From a virus: a stretch of DNA of 64,000 nucleotides. Shown here piece by piece: positions 20,101 through 27,742 of this stretch. Within the stretch, counting starts at the first letter, position 1. Each line of letters begins with the position of its first letter. The stretch is from the IMG/VR virus record IMGVR_UViG_3300033273_000460, positions 43,771-107,770 of that record; one strand, 5' to 3'. A model generated the notes under the pieces. That model was not told where the DNA came from. It did not search any database and saw nothing but the letters and a program-made list of their open reading frames with translations. A program made the translations under genes and the position numbers.

Positions 20101-23100
20101 GACTTATTGGTTTCCGTAGTAGAGAATGGTTAGAAAACTTAGGCTTAGATGACGTTAGCCAAGTAAAGTTCTATCAAGGATTGCTCAAGGGCAAAGGTAC
20201 TAGCGATGTTATCAACAAACTTATCAATGCTGACCTTACAAACCTAAATCAAGAAATTGATTTCTACGAAGAGTGGGGCTTTAGAGTTGGCGAGTATGGT
20301 AGTAATGAAAGCAATCAGGTTGTTGAAGTTATAGTAGATGAAAGTAACAGTCTTAACAATCCAATCACAGTTGAATTTTTAGGTGATGGCGAGAGTGTAG
20401 AAAAAGAACAAAATTTAGGCATCACTGCCAGTGACTTGTACAAAACACCAGGAGGCTTTACAAAAGATCTTTGGAAAGTAAGAACTGCTAACACCAAGCA
20501 GACTGATTTGGACCATGTTGGTTATCCACGCTTAGATGATGTTGATTACACAGTTGTAGAAAACTTTACCGACTTAGAACCACAAATACAAGATCTTGGC
20601 AGAGGTGATAAAGTTTGGATCGCTCGCGATGCTGCAACAGCTGGTCAATGGAATGTTTATCGCATTGATGAAACAGAAACAAGTGTTAGTGAGATCAGCT
20701 CAACCAATACAGGATTGTTAAACGTTACACTCGATGGTAATCATGACCTAGCAAAAGACGATTGGATCATTCTAAAAACTGATGAATTTTACGGTGGTAT
20801 CTATCAAGTACAACGTATTCTCAGCAACCGCAGTTTCCAAATTCTAAGTGAGTTTGAACTTCCAGAACCTATAGAAGAAATCAATAGTGTTCCTGTTTAC
20901 AAATTTGTAAGCAATAGATTTACAAACTTAAAAGACTTGAGCAGTTACACACCATTGTATGGTTTCTTCCAAAACGAACTTGTTTGGGTAGACAGTGACG
21001 AAAACAATCGTTGGGCAGCCTACCAAAAGAAATTGCCATGGACACAAAATGATGTCATAACCAGTACAAGCATTGCTGCAGCAGGACACATGGGCGAAAG
21101 TGTTAGCATTGCCAAAGACAGCAACATTGCACTGGTTGGTGCTCCTGATAGTGCAGAAGGCAGAGTCATACACTACAAAGTTGACAGCACCACAAATAGA
21201 TTAACACAAGCAAGTGTTAAAAAAGTTGTTACAAAAACTGTTGTAGATGAATATGGATATAGTGTAGCCAGCGGAGATGTTTGGCACGCAGTTGGTGCTC
21301 CAGCAACCAACACCGGAACTGGTGCAGTATTTCTCTACACTAGAGATAGTAACAACGATCTAACACTATCACAAATACTTGGATATAATGCAAGTGCTGG
21401 AAGATTTGGACACAGTATTGCAATCAGCAACAACGAGCAATACATGGTAATTGGATCGCCTGGGCGATCCAGCAGCACTGGTAGAGTTCATGTATTTGGA
21501 TATAGAAATGTTGATCCAGCTGATGAAGAAACTGTTACAATCACTGGAACAGGCACAGACACATATGCACTAGGATTTAGTCCACTTTCGCAGCACAGCC
21601 TACTGGTAGTTGACGACCAAGGCACCTACTATATTCCAAATATAGACTTTACTACTAGTGGAAGTAACATTGTATTCACAACCAATTTAAATGCTCCGCG
21701 TGTGGTTAGTGCAACACAAAAAAGTCACTGGGCACAAGCTGATTTCATTACCAGTAGCAACAGCACTACCGGAGACCAATTTGGTTACAGTGTAGACATT
21801 GATGCTACAGGACGCACCATTGTGGTAGGTGCACCATATGCAGACCTTGCAGACAGCACTAGCACAGTGTTCACAGATGCAGGAGAAGTTTATGTATACA
21901 ACAACACAGTTGAGGCATTTACAGCAGACGGAACCAGTAAGACATACAACACCACCAACACCATTGATGCTGATGGCGTAACAGTAACAGTTGATGGCAC
22001 TGAGTATGTGAATGTAACTGCTGGCAAACTAGCAGGCGAGACAGAAGCAAGTGCAATCAATCATTACAGTGTAAGTGGTAACAGTATCACTTTCAGTTAC
22101 GCACCTGCTAAAGATGAAATTATTCGTGTGTGGACAGGAACCTACAAAGAGACTCAACGCATTGATCAAAACATCACAGGCGAGTCACTAACTGAAGATG
22201 AAAACTTTGGTTATAGTGTTGCAATTAATACCTATGGAAGTGCTATTGCAATTGGTTGTCCAGGAGAAGATGAAACCAATCCAAACACAGGCAGCGTGTT
22301 TGTGTTTACAGACACAGGTTTACGTTTTGGCACAGTAAACACAGAAACAACACTGCACAGTCTAGATTACTTTGAGAATGAATCATTGTTTATCAATGAC
22401 TTTGAGGTTACTGCAAGTGCAGACGACACAGACATACAACAGTTTATTGCAGACATAACAACTGCAAACATTGCAGGTGTAAGTGCAGCAAACAGAGAAA
22501 CAGCAACACATCAAGCAACAATCTCAACAACCACAACAACACCAAACGAACGTTTGAGAATACGACCCGGCAAAGGTGCACTGTTTGATAAAGTTGCAGT
22601 AACACCATTTGTGTTAACACAAAAAATTAATCATCCTAGTTTGTTTGAAAACGAAAACTTTGGTAAGAAGGTTGCATTTGACAAACACATCAATGCCAAC
22701 GGTGTTAGCACACAGAACCTAGTGGTAAGCAGTGATCGTAGCAGCACACTATTGCCTGTAGGATTTGATAAAATCACAGACACATCAGATCCTGATTACA
22801 ACACATATGCTACCACATTTGACGATGACGGCACACTGTTCATAGACAGAGAAACACAAAGTGGTGCAGCATATGTTTACGAATTTACCAGTGCTCCATA
22901 CGAAAGCATTACAAATTATCCACAGCATCTATTCCAGCAACAGTTAACATCAAGCACAATAGACAAACTAGACGAATTTGGAAGTGCCATTGCAATCAAC
23001 AACAAGCGTGTATTAGTTGGCAGTAGACGAGATGATGAACTAGCAGTTGATGCAGGCAGTGTGTATGAATTCAACACTGACACTGGCATTGGATGGGTAA

Positions 23101-26100
23101 AGAAACGCACACAAGCTGACAAAGTTGACATCAGTTTGTTTAACCGTGTGGTAACATACAACACAGAAGAACAAGAAATTATTACATTCTGTGATTACAT
23201 TGATCCATACAAACTTAAAGTTGCAGGCATAGCACAACAAGAAATAGATTACTTTACAGACTTTGATCCTGCAAAATACAACACATGGAATGACGAACAC
23301 ATAGGTCGTGTGTGGTGGGATCTAAGCACTGCAATGTTTATTGAATATGAACAAGGTGAACTTGATTATCGCACACAGTATTGGGGCAGAATGTTCCCGG
23401 GCACATCACCAGATGTTTACGAATGGGTTGAAAGTGATGTCCCTCCTGCACAATACACAGGCGAAGGCACACCACGTAGCACAACCGCTTACAGTGTTGC
23501 TGAACAGGTTGACAGTGCAACTAATACGTCTCAAACATTTTATTACTTCTGGGTCATTGGAAAGGAAAGTATTCCTAATTTAGAATTTAGATCAACAAGC
23601 ACACAAGCAGTTGCAAGAGCAATTGAAAATCCAATAGGTAACAATATCAAGCATGTTCAATTTATTGCACCTGATGCATTTAATCTTGTTAATATAACTC
23701 CAGACCTAGACAGCAACAAGGTTGCAGTTAGCATCAACTATGACAGAATTGCAAATGACGGCATACTACACAGTGAGTTTGATTTGGTCAGCAAAGGCGA
23801 TCCTTTGCAAGAAATACCGAGCAGAATATGGAATAAAATTGTAGACAGTTGTGCTGGCAAGGACGCAGTAGGCAATGCAGTTCCAACAGCAGGGTTAAGT
23901 GCTGCTGAACGTTATGGTATTAGCATACGCCCAAGACAAACACTGTATCGAAATAGATTCAAAGCAATACAAGTATTTGTTGATTATTGTAATCAGCAAT
24001 TTAGAAATTTTCCTGTAATTAGGCAAGCAAATATTAACAACTTCCTAGCTAAAGATGAAGTGCAGCCAACAAGTGCAAGCGGACTTTGGGACAAAAAAGT
24101 AAACAGTATTGAAGAAAGAGATTACTTAAACACAGCACTATTTGCAACAGGGTACAATGTGTTAGTAACCAGTGACAGTACACAAAACGGTAGATGGAGT
24201 ATCTACCAACTACAAAGTGATGACACTTGGACACGCACACGAACTCAAAGTTATGACACAACTGAACAGTGGAGTTATAAAACTTGGTATGCACCAGGCT
24301 TTAATGAATTTACAGTGCCACTTTACCAAGTTGATCTAGAAGCTGATCTAGAAACACTAACAGATGCCACTGTTGGCGAACTGGCCAAAGTATTGAGCAA
24401 TGACGATGGTAATGAAAGCAGTTTTGAACTGCAAAGTGATGGCACATGGCGTGAAGTAATAATCAGCAACGGCACAGTTGAATTTAAAACTACACTGTAT
24501 ACAGATTACAACAGCGCAAGCACAGATTTTCCTGCAGATGAAATGCGCAACTTGCTAAGTGCGGTAAAAAATGATATATTCATTAACGACAAAGCACTAA
24601 TGATGAACGAACTGTTCTTTAGAATGGTAGAGTACAATCTAGACGAATACGGCATTGTACATCCAGACTGGGTGTTAAAAACTTCATTTATTCGTGTGTC
24701 ACACAAGTTGCGAGATTTAGTACAGTATCCAACTTTCCGCAACGATAACAGTGAATTTGTTGAAACATTCATTAACGAAGTGAAACCATACAAAACAAAA
24801 ATACGAGATTATACAACACGTTTTGCTGGCGATGACAACTTTGCAGGTGACGTAACAGACTTTGATACACATGCATTTTATGACCAAGATCTAACACTGT
24901 TTAGAAAACCCAGCGGTGACTATGCTGGTGACGAAATCCTTAGAACACAAGGACTAAACACACCATGGGGCGAAAATTACACCTATCGTGTTGATGAAAT
25001 TGAAATTTACACTGCTGGCACTGGATATATTGTAGAACCAACAATTACTATCAGTGCACCGGATGTAGAAGGTGGAGTACAAGCCACTGCAGTCGCAATC
25101 ACAAATGGTAGTGCAATCATTGCTGTGAACATGACCAACAAAGGCAGTGGATATACCACAATACCAACATTGACAATAAGTGGAGAAGCAGGAACTGGTC
25201 TAAAACTTATTCCAAGACTTAAGAATGATGCAATAAGAGAATTTGATCTAACATTGAAATTTGATCGTATCACATTCAGTGCTACAGTTAAAGATTGGAC
25301 TGCTAACACTTCATATGATTACTTGGATTTGATTGCATATAAAAATACCAACACAGGCATACAAGAAGTATACCAAGTTGACGTCACTGGTGGGTTCACA
25401 AGTGGTGCAACATTCAGTGCAGAAACTGCAAATGGTACCACTGCTCTTGTGATTTATGCAGACGAAAGTATTGCTAACAACGCAGACAGAATTGCAGCAT
25501 ACTATACACCAACAACAGGAATGATTGGCGATGATTTAAATCTGCTGCAGATAGGTACAGACTACACAGGCACAAGAGTAGCAGGACTAGGATTTGATCA
25601 ATCACCTGGATTTGACAGTGCAAGTTTTGATCGCAGTGGTTTTGATTCCTTTGAAATTGACACAGATGGTCTTGAGGTACTAGCAGGTACCTTGATTGAT
25701 TCAAACATTCGCAGCACATTTACTGACAGTTTACTTGGTACACGACCAGAAGATGTTGATATCAACGGTGGTAAGTTTGTTGATGTATACAACAGTCATG
25801 CACCAGAAGAATTTGTTCCGGGTAGAGTGTTTGATACACTAGACATTGAAGTTTACACAGATCCAAGTGATGACTTTGAGTACGATGGCAATGGATTTAA
25901 CATTGTAACAAGAGCATATGTCAGCGATGGTACCACAAGCACATTTAGTTTTGCAAGCACCAGTTTAGCACAAGACGTTGATAATGTTTACGTTTGGGTT
26001 GGTTCACAACGCCAGTATGATGCAACAGTAAATCATACAGCAAGAACTGTTACACTGAGCACGACACCAAGTGTGGGCGTAGGAATTAACATTTATGGTT

Positions 26101-27713
26101 ATGGATTCACTGGAGAAAAAATAACACACGAGCAAACCTTCACTGGTGATGGTGTAATAAACTATATGGTTCTAGGTGTTAGCCTAGATCAAGTTGCGCA
26201 GGAACTTGTGCTTAAAAATGGTGTCAAGCAGGTTAAGAATACAGATTATGTCATATCAGAAGCAGACAACAGAACCATTATTACCTTTACTTCAACACCT
26301 GCAGTAAACGATCACATACATGCAATTGCAAGTTCTCAAGATACCAGTAGATATGCATTTACAGAAACATACACACAGGCTATTACACTAACAAGTGGTG
26401 TGCAAACATACGACTTGGATAAAACAATTCAGTATGTTTGGCCATACGAAGGTGCAGTGGTTGCAGAAATGGATAATGCTAGACTGCGTCCTACAAATGC
26501 AAAGCACTACACTGGAGACGGAAGCACAGTAACCTATAGCATTCCAACCACTGCCGGCGAAGGAGCAGTTGCAGATGGTGACATACGTGTAAGTGTTATA
26601 TCACCTGATGATAGAAGCACATTGTTCCCAACAGTGAATAAAACTGTAAACATTGACTACACACTGGATCCTAGTGATGGATCAAGTGCAAGAACAATCA
26701 CTTTCTACGATCCACCAAGCACAGGCGATACAATTATTGTTAGTGTGCGCACAGGTGCAGAATATTTGGTTGATGGAACAACTATCACACTAACAAGTGC
26801 AGCACCTAGTTACACAACAGGTGACATATTATATTTGACCAGTTTCTCAAATCACAATCCAATTAGACCACAAACACAAGTGTTCATAGGACTTGGCAGT
26901 GATACAGTGGTTGATGATGAATTTTTTGATGAAAGTGGATTTGATAGCACAGGTTTTGATGAAACATTGATCACAGGTGTTAGCCTCAGCAAGTATTCAC
27001 TGGATCGTGCAGTAACCAAAAATGACTATCTTTGGGTAACACTAGATGGGGTTAAATTGCATCCAGGTGAATATGACATTGATGACAATGGCAGATTAGA
27101 TTTGACAAGTCAAACAGTTACAAGTGCCAGTGAAATTATTGTTACATCATTTACTGAAAATATTATAACACCTACAGTAGGATTTAGAATCTTTAAAGAC
27201 ATGTTGGGTGGCTACAATTACTATAGAATCTGCGACGACGAAAGCACTGTATTAGCACAAGATGTAAGTCCTACTGATACTAAAATTTATGTTCAAGATG
27301 CAAGCAGACTCAGTAACGTAACACGTGACAGCAGAAATCCAGGTGTGGTGTTTATTGGTAACGAACGTGTGACATATTGGGAAAGAAATACTGAAGAAAA
27401 TTATATCACAGGCTTACGACGTTCAACACGTGGTACACGCTACGCACCTATTCACAGAGCGGGTGTTGCTGTTATTGATGCCAGTGAAGACAGCAGAATG
27501 CCTGCAACGGATACACATACCAAAACCTGGTATGATGCAGGCACAGGCACACCAGCAAATGGATTGGGCATACAAGCAAGCACAACAGTAAATGCAAAAT
27601 ACTTAAAAGCATGCACAGCAATACTACAAAATTACACCAAAGAACTAGATAGTCCCAATTATATAGATGATGGTTATGTTGTAGATGGATATGTAGAAGT
27701 ACAGCTGATTTAA
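14175..27713 (+). CDS. Giant virion structural protein with FG-GAP-like repeats (baseplate position)
   Basis: A 4,512-residue protein taking a fifth of the window. It occupies the place of the gp7/gp8/gp10 wedge genes, so a baseplate or fibre-attachment role is likely. The start (LRKHSQLLPGVFQTSRNQKF) recurs in large structural proteins of marine T4-like phages. Residues about 2310-2960 hold at least five FG-GAP-like beta-propeller repeats of the form FGYSVxI..G..IxVGxPxx...GxVxVF. Short GFDSxGFD-type motifs recur near residues 340, 525, 3805 and 4255. A Trp-rich block (GGWRGIFNWLYDTETPHLTP) sits near 1378. FG-GAP propellers occur in integrin-type adhesins, hence possible surface binding. No single T4 homologue can be assigned from sequence alone. 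Confidence 0.75.
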   Translation: MALRKHSQLLPGVFQTSRNQKFLNATLDQLNSEPNNVRINQYIGRSPTRSYVKGDGYITESTALRQSYQLEPAVVYRNSAGEVESVDGIINAVNSIAFNNGDTNNLHNLVTQQYYNYEGWVDNDKLINYGEYFWLPKGPDVVNVGGSAVDPEKDFTVNRSDTTRITELYDSNPYDSQPFAEYFEDISTATSYYTFNNDADQNQTIYLARGGEYTFTVDQPGFPFWIQTEIGISGISTSQSNISTREVAGVVNNGEDDGVITYRVPTVDDQNYYVNLPVTANVDLATDLTWKQLHNQPLANILANGGIDTLTSFDGKTLVFANQNLNEREWEAGALFDSVGFDDPEGFDPTTVISIADRYSVYKINVTNIAGTDYVLLTKLSDIPQYTKVKIKQGVTYGSRELYKNVDGLLELIPPITADNNVLYYRDGVNENMFGRIVLVDIGNAQTINVTNDIIGQNDYTAPNGVVFTNGLKIEFDSTVLPESYQNNTYYIEGVGQRSGICLVPEVDLSTPETFTNSLSEPFDSIGFDAGNFDGTEFAPSDPDYIVMNRACRDNNAWSRYNRWFHKSVIEAAAAYNDFTVTVDYTARAKRPIVEYRAGLQLFNHGINAKQPVSIFDVTQTDALSNVAGTTGYYADGINLDPQMRIVFSADTDENVRKTVYRVDFIDQDGDITTDKIINLVPVDTITEDDCLVAKLGTTNQGKMFYFKNGVWNESQQKTELFQDPLFDIHNGSHVSLSDTTAYPDSSFVGTKLFSYKRNNNAASDSVLGFGLSYKNFNNIGDIVFDNNFISDTFTYTKPSTGKQTSIIVKSGHAHSYDYNTGARRLENGWRRINVESKDFQIVRYEVVDEFYSFEIGCQPYQNNTSTNLKVYINSKFLEPSKYTVLSQNNKYYVVLDTAAQVDDVVVIKVFSNDLTSLGYFETPVNLENNANNTDFTDLTLGQMRNHHIEIGENIPTLSGSILGANNMRDIDVAQYAGKILQHSAGAIIPFYLLTNEKANIIDAIKFSSTEYTRFKNRFIDNLDKLDLDLLDAAGSVDKILETMVGSKTNAFPFYYSDMVGWGNQKSTYNYTLDNIQERFYEFGTQFDLNDVSQRSVLVYLTNSKNQKQQLVHGRDYTFDTEVAGIHLDTNLTIAVGNVLTIVEYTDTDGSFVPPTPSKLGLWPAIEPSVYLEQNFGYEDTGTGPYKVYGTLDPNYTQHGQGQLGFAYPLYTTYEAAQAADRAAGGDGTGIHIHKFIGTPQLFYMPAAAGLPQHGAQDNSTIDYYPGVRTIIRGHDGSRYVGFGDVRDSIIFEYEARVYNNIKTVYSNELFDWQEVLTGYARSTQEDRKIENDILRSSYGTWAEKNRIDITKNDTFSVANAFTWNYSQSQNKNTGDTWPGGWRGIFNWLYDTETPHLTPWEMLGLSSKPSWWDYRYGAAPYTKGNTVLWEDLRDGKLYSDAISSEYTTLSRYQRPELLDFIPTDEQGNLRPPADFACKDLSVSTANGTWRFGDYSPQETAWRTSSEWPFAAQLLGILRKPAKYCSLLWDTNLFEYNSAFDQILQKNRTYRPNLADYCLHGVADSNGTISRREGYNQFIFNHLVYNNFSASDVETKVRNLELNLCYAVGGFTDKNLLKVVAETATPNTSNNTIFVPDENYTIFLSKSTPLERVVYSGVRIVRVENGYKITGYDSANPFFKVVPSKKSQNTRTFSIGPDTGFSVYDDYNPYIVNLAYGTVLSTKQQVVDFLNSLQRYYVNKGIVFDNDNGDFIQAAKEFVFWSQQGWETGSVFTVSPLYDRIKINRNFTTIDDLSQTISLRDVNGKPIAKTDYKVSRIDNETIVYVNSENTVLASAVINPIQYEHVLVLDNETIFNDLVYQPNLGNRQDRLKLIGQKTGDWNGTLHAPGYIVSADSFNIWLENKSYSKGEYVSFRNKEYVANQDHSGTSTFDYDNWDLLPNYKSGLLKNIAHRSSQFENFYNIDILNIENDVDLAGKGLIGFRSREWLENLGLDDVSQVKFYQGLLKGKGTSDVINKLINADLTNLNQEIDFYEEWGFRVGEYGSNESNQVVEVIVDESNSLNNPITVEFLGDGESVEKEQNLGITASDLYKTPGGFTKDLWKVRTANTKQTDLDHVGYPRLDDVDYTVVENFTDLEPQIQDLGRGDKVWIARDAATAGQWNVYRIDETETSVSEISSTNTGLLNVTLDGNHDLAKDDWIILKTDEFYGGIYQVQRILSNRSFQILSEFELPEPIEEINSVPVYKFVSNRFTNLKDLSSYTPLYGFFQNELVWVDSDENNRWAAYQKKLPWTQNDVITSTSIAAAGHMGESVSIAKDSNIALVGAPDSAEGRVIHYKVDSTTNRLTQASVKKVVTKTVVDEYGYSVASGDVWHAVGAPATNTGTGAVFLYTRDSNNDLTLSQILGYNASAGRFGHSIAISNNEQYMVIGSPGRSSSTGRVHVFGYRNVDPADEETVTITGTGTDTYALGFSPLSQHSLLVVDDQGTYYIPNIDFTTSGSNIVFTTNLNAPRVVSATQKSHWAQADFITSSNSTTGDQFGYSVDIDATGRTIVVGAPYADLADSTSTVFTDAGEVYVYNNTVEAFTADGTSKTYNTTNTIDADGVTVTVDGTEYVNVTAGKLAGETEASAINHYSVSGNSITFSYAPAKDEIIRVWTGTYKETQRIDQNITGESLTEDENFGYSVAINTYGSAIAIGCPGEDETNPNTGSVFVFTDTGLRFGTVNTETTLHSLDYFENESLFINDFEVTASADDTDIQQFIADITTANIAGVSAANRETATHQATISTTTTTPNERLRIRPGKGALFDKVAVTPFVLTQKINHPSLFENENFGKKVAFDKHINANGVSTQNLVVSSDRSSTLLPVGFDKITDTSDPDYNTYATTFDDDGTLFIDRETQSGAAYVYEFTSAPYESITNYPQHLFQQQLTSSTIDKLDEFGSAIAINNKRVLVGSRRDDELAVDAGSVYEFNTDTGIGWVKKRTQADKVDISLFNRVVTYNTEEQEIITFCDYIDPYKLKVAGIAQQEIDYFTDFDPAKYNTWNDEHIGRVWWDLSTAMFIEYEQGELDYRTQYWGRMFPGTSPDVYEWVESDVPPAQYTGEGTPRSTTAYSVAEQVDSATNTSQTFYYFWVIGKESIPNLEFRSTSTQAVARAIENPIGNNIKHVQFIAPDAFNLVNITPDLDSNKVAVSINYDRIANDGILHSEFDLVSKGDPLQEIPSRIWNKIVDSCAGKDAVGNAVPTAGLSAAERYGISIRPRQTLYRNRFKAIQVFVDYCNQQFRNFPVIRQANINNFLAKDEVQPTSASGLWDKKVNSIEERDYLNTALFATGYNVLVTSDSTQNGRWSIYQLQSDDTWTRTRTQSYDTTEQWSYKTWYAPGFNEFTVPLYQVDLEADLETLTDATVGELAKVLSNDDGNESSFELQSDGTWREVIISNGTVEFKTTLYTDYNSASTDFPADEMRNLLSAVKNDIFINDKALMMNELFFRMVEYNLDEYGIVHPDWVLKTSFIRVSHKLRDLVQYPTFRNDNSEFVETFINEVKPYKTKIRDYTTRFAGDDNFAGDVTDFDTHAFYDQDLTLFRKPSGDYAGDEILRTQGLNTPWGENYTYRVDEIEIYTAGTGYIVEPTITISAPDVEGGVQATAVAITNGSAIIAVNMTNKGSGYTTIPTLTISGEAGTGLKLIPRLKNDAIREFDLTLKFDRITFSATVKDWTANTSYDYLDLIAYKNTNTGIQEVYQVDVTGGFTSGATFSAETANGTTALVIYADESIANNADRIAAYYTPTTGMIGDDLNLLQIGTDYTGTRVAGLGFDQSPGFDSASFDRSGFDSFEIDTDGLEVLAGTLIDSNIRSTFTDSLLGTRPEDVDINGGKFVDVYNSHAPEEFVPGRVFDTLDIEVYTDPSDDFEYDGNGFNIVTRAYVSDGTTSTFSFASTSLAQDVDNVYVWVGSQRQYDATVNHTARTVTLSTTPSVGVGINIYGYGFTGEKITHEQTFTGDGVINYMVLGVSLDQVAQELVLKNGVKQVKNTDYVISEADNRTIITFTSTPAVNDHIHAIASSQDTSRYAFTETYTQAITLTSGVQTYDLDKTIQYVWPYEGAVVAEMDNARLRPTNAKHYTGDGSTVTYSIPTTAGEGAVADGDIRVSVISPDDRSTLFPTVNKTVNIDYTLDPSDGSSARTITFYDPPSTGDTIIVSVRTGAEYLVDGTTITLTSAAPSYTTGDILYLTSFSNHNPIRPQTQVFIGLGSDTVVDDEFFDESGFDSTGFDETLITGVSLSKYSLDRAVTKNDYLWVTLDGVKLHPGEYDIDDNGRLDLTSQTVTSASEIIVTSFTENIITPTVGFRIFKDMLGGYNYYRICDDESTVLAQDVSPTDTKIYVQDASRLSNVTRDSRNPGVVFIGNERVTYWERNTEENYITGLRRSTRGTRYAPIHRAGVAVIDASEDSRMPATDTHTKTWYDAGTGTPANGLGIQASTTVNAKYLKACTAILQNYTKELDSPNYIDDGYVVDGYVEVQLI

Positions 27714-27716
27714 GGT

Positions 27717-27724
27717 AATAAATA
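27717..27724 (+). promoter_or_regulatory. Late promoter-like AATAAATA before the first tail fibre
   Basis: AATAAATA just after the stop of the giant virion gene and 18 bases before the fibre ATG, matching the arrangement before gp6. Confidence 0.5.
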
Positions 27725-27742
27725 TGTTAGAGGTAGAATATA

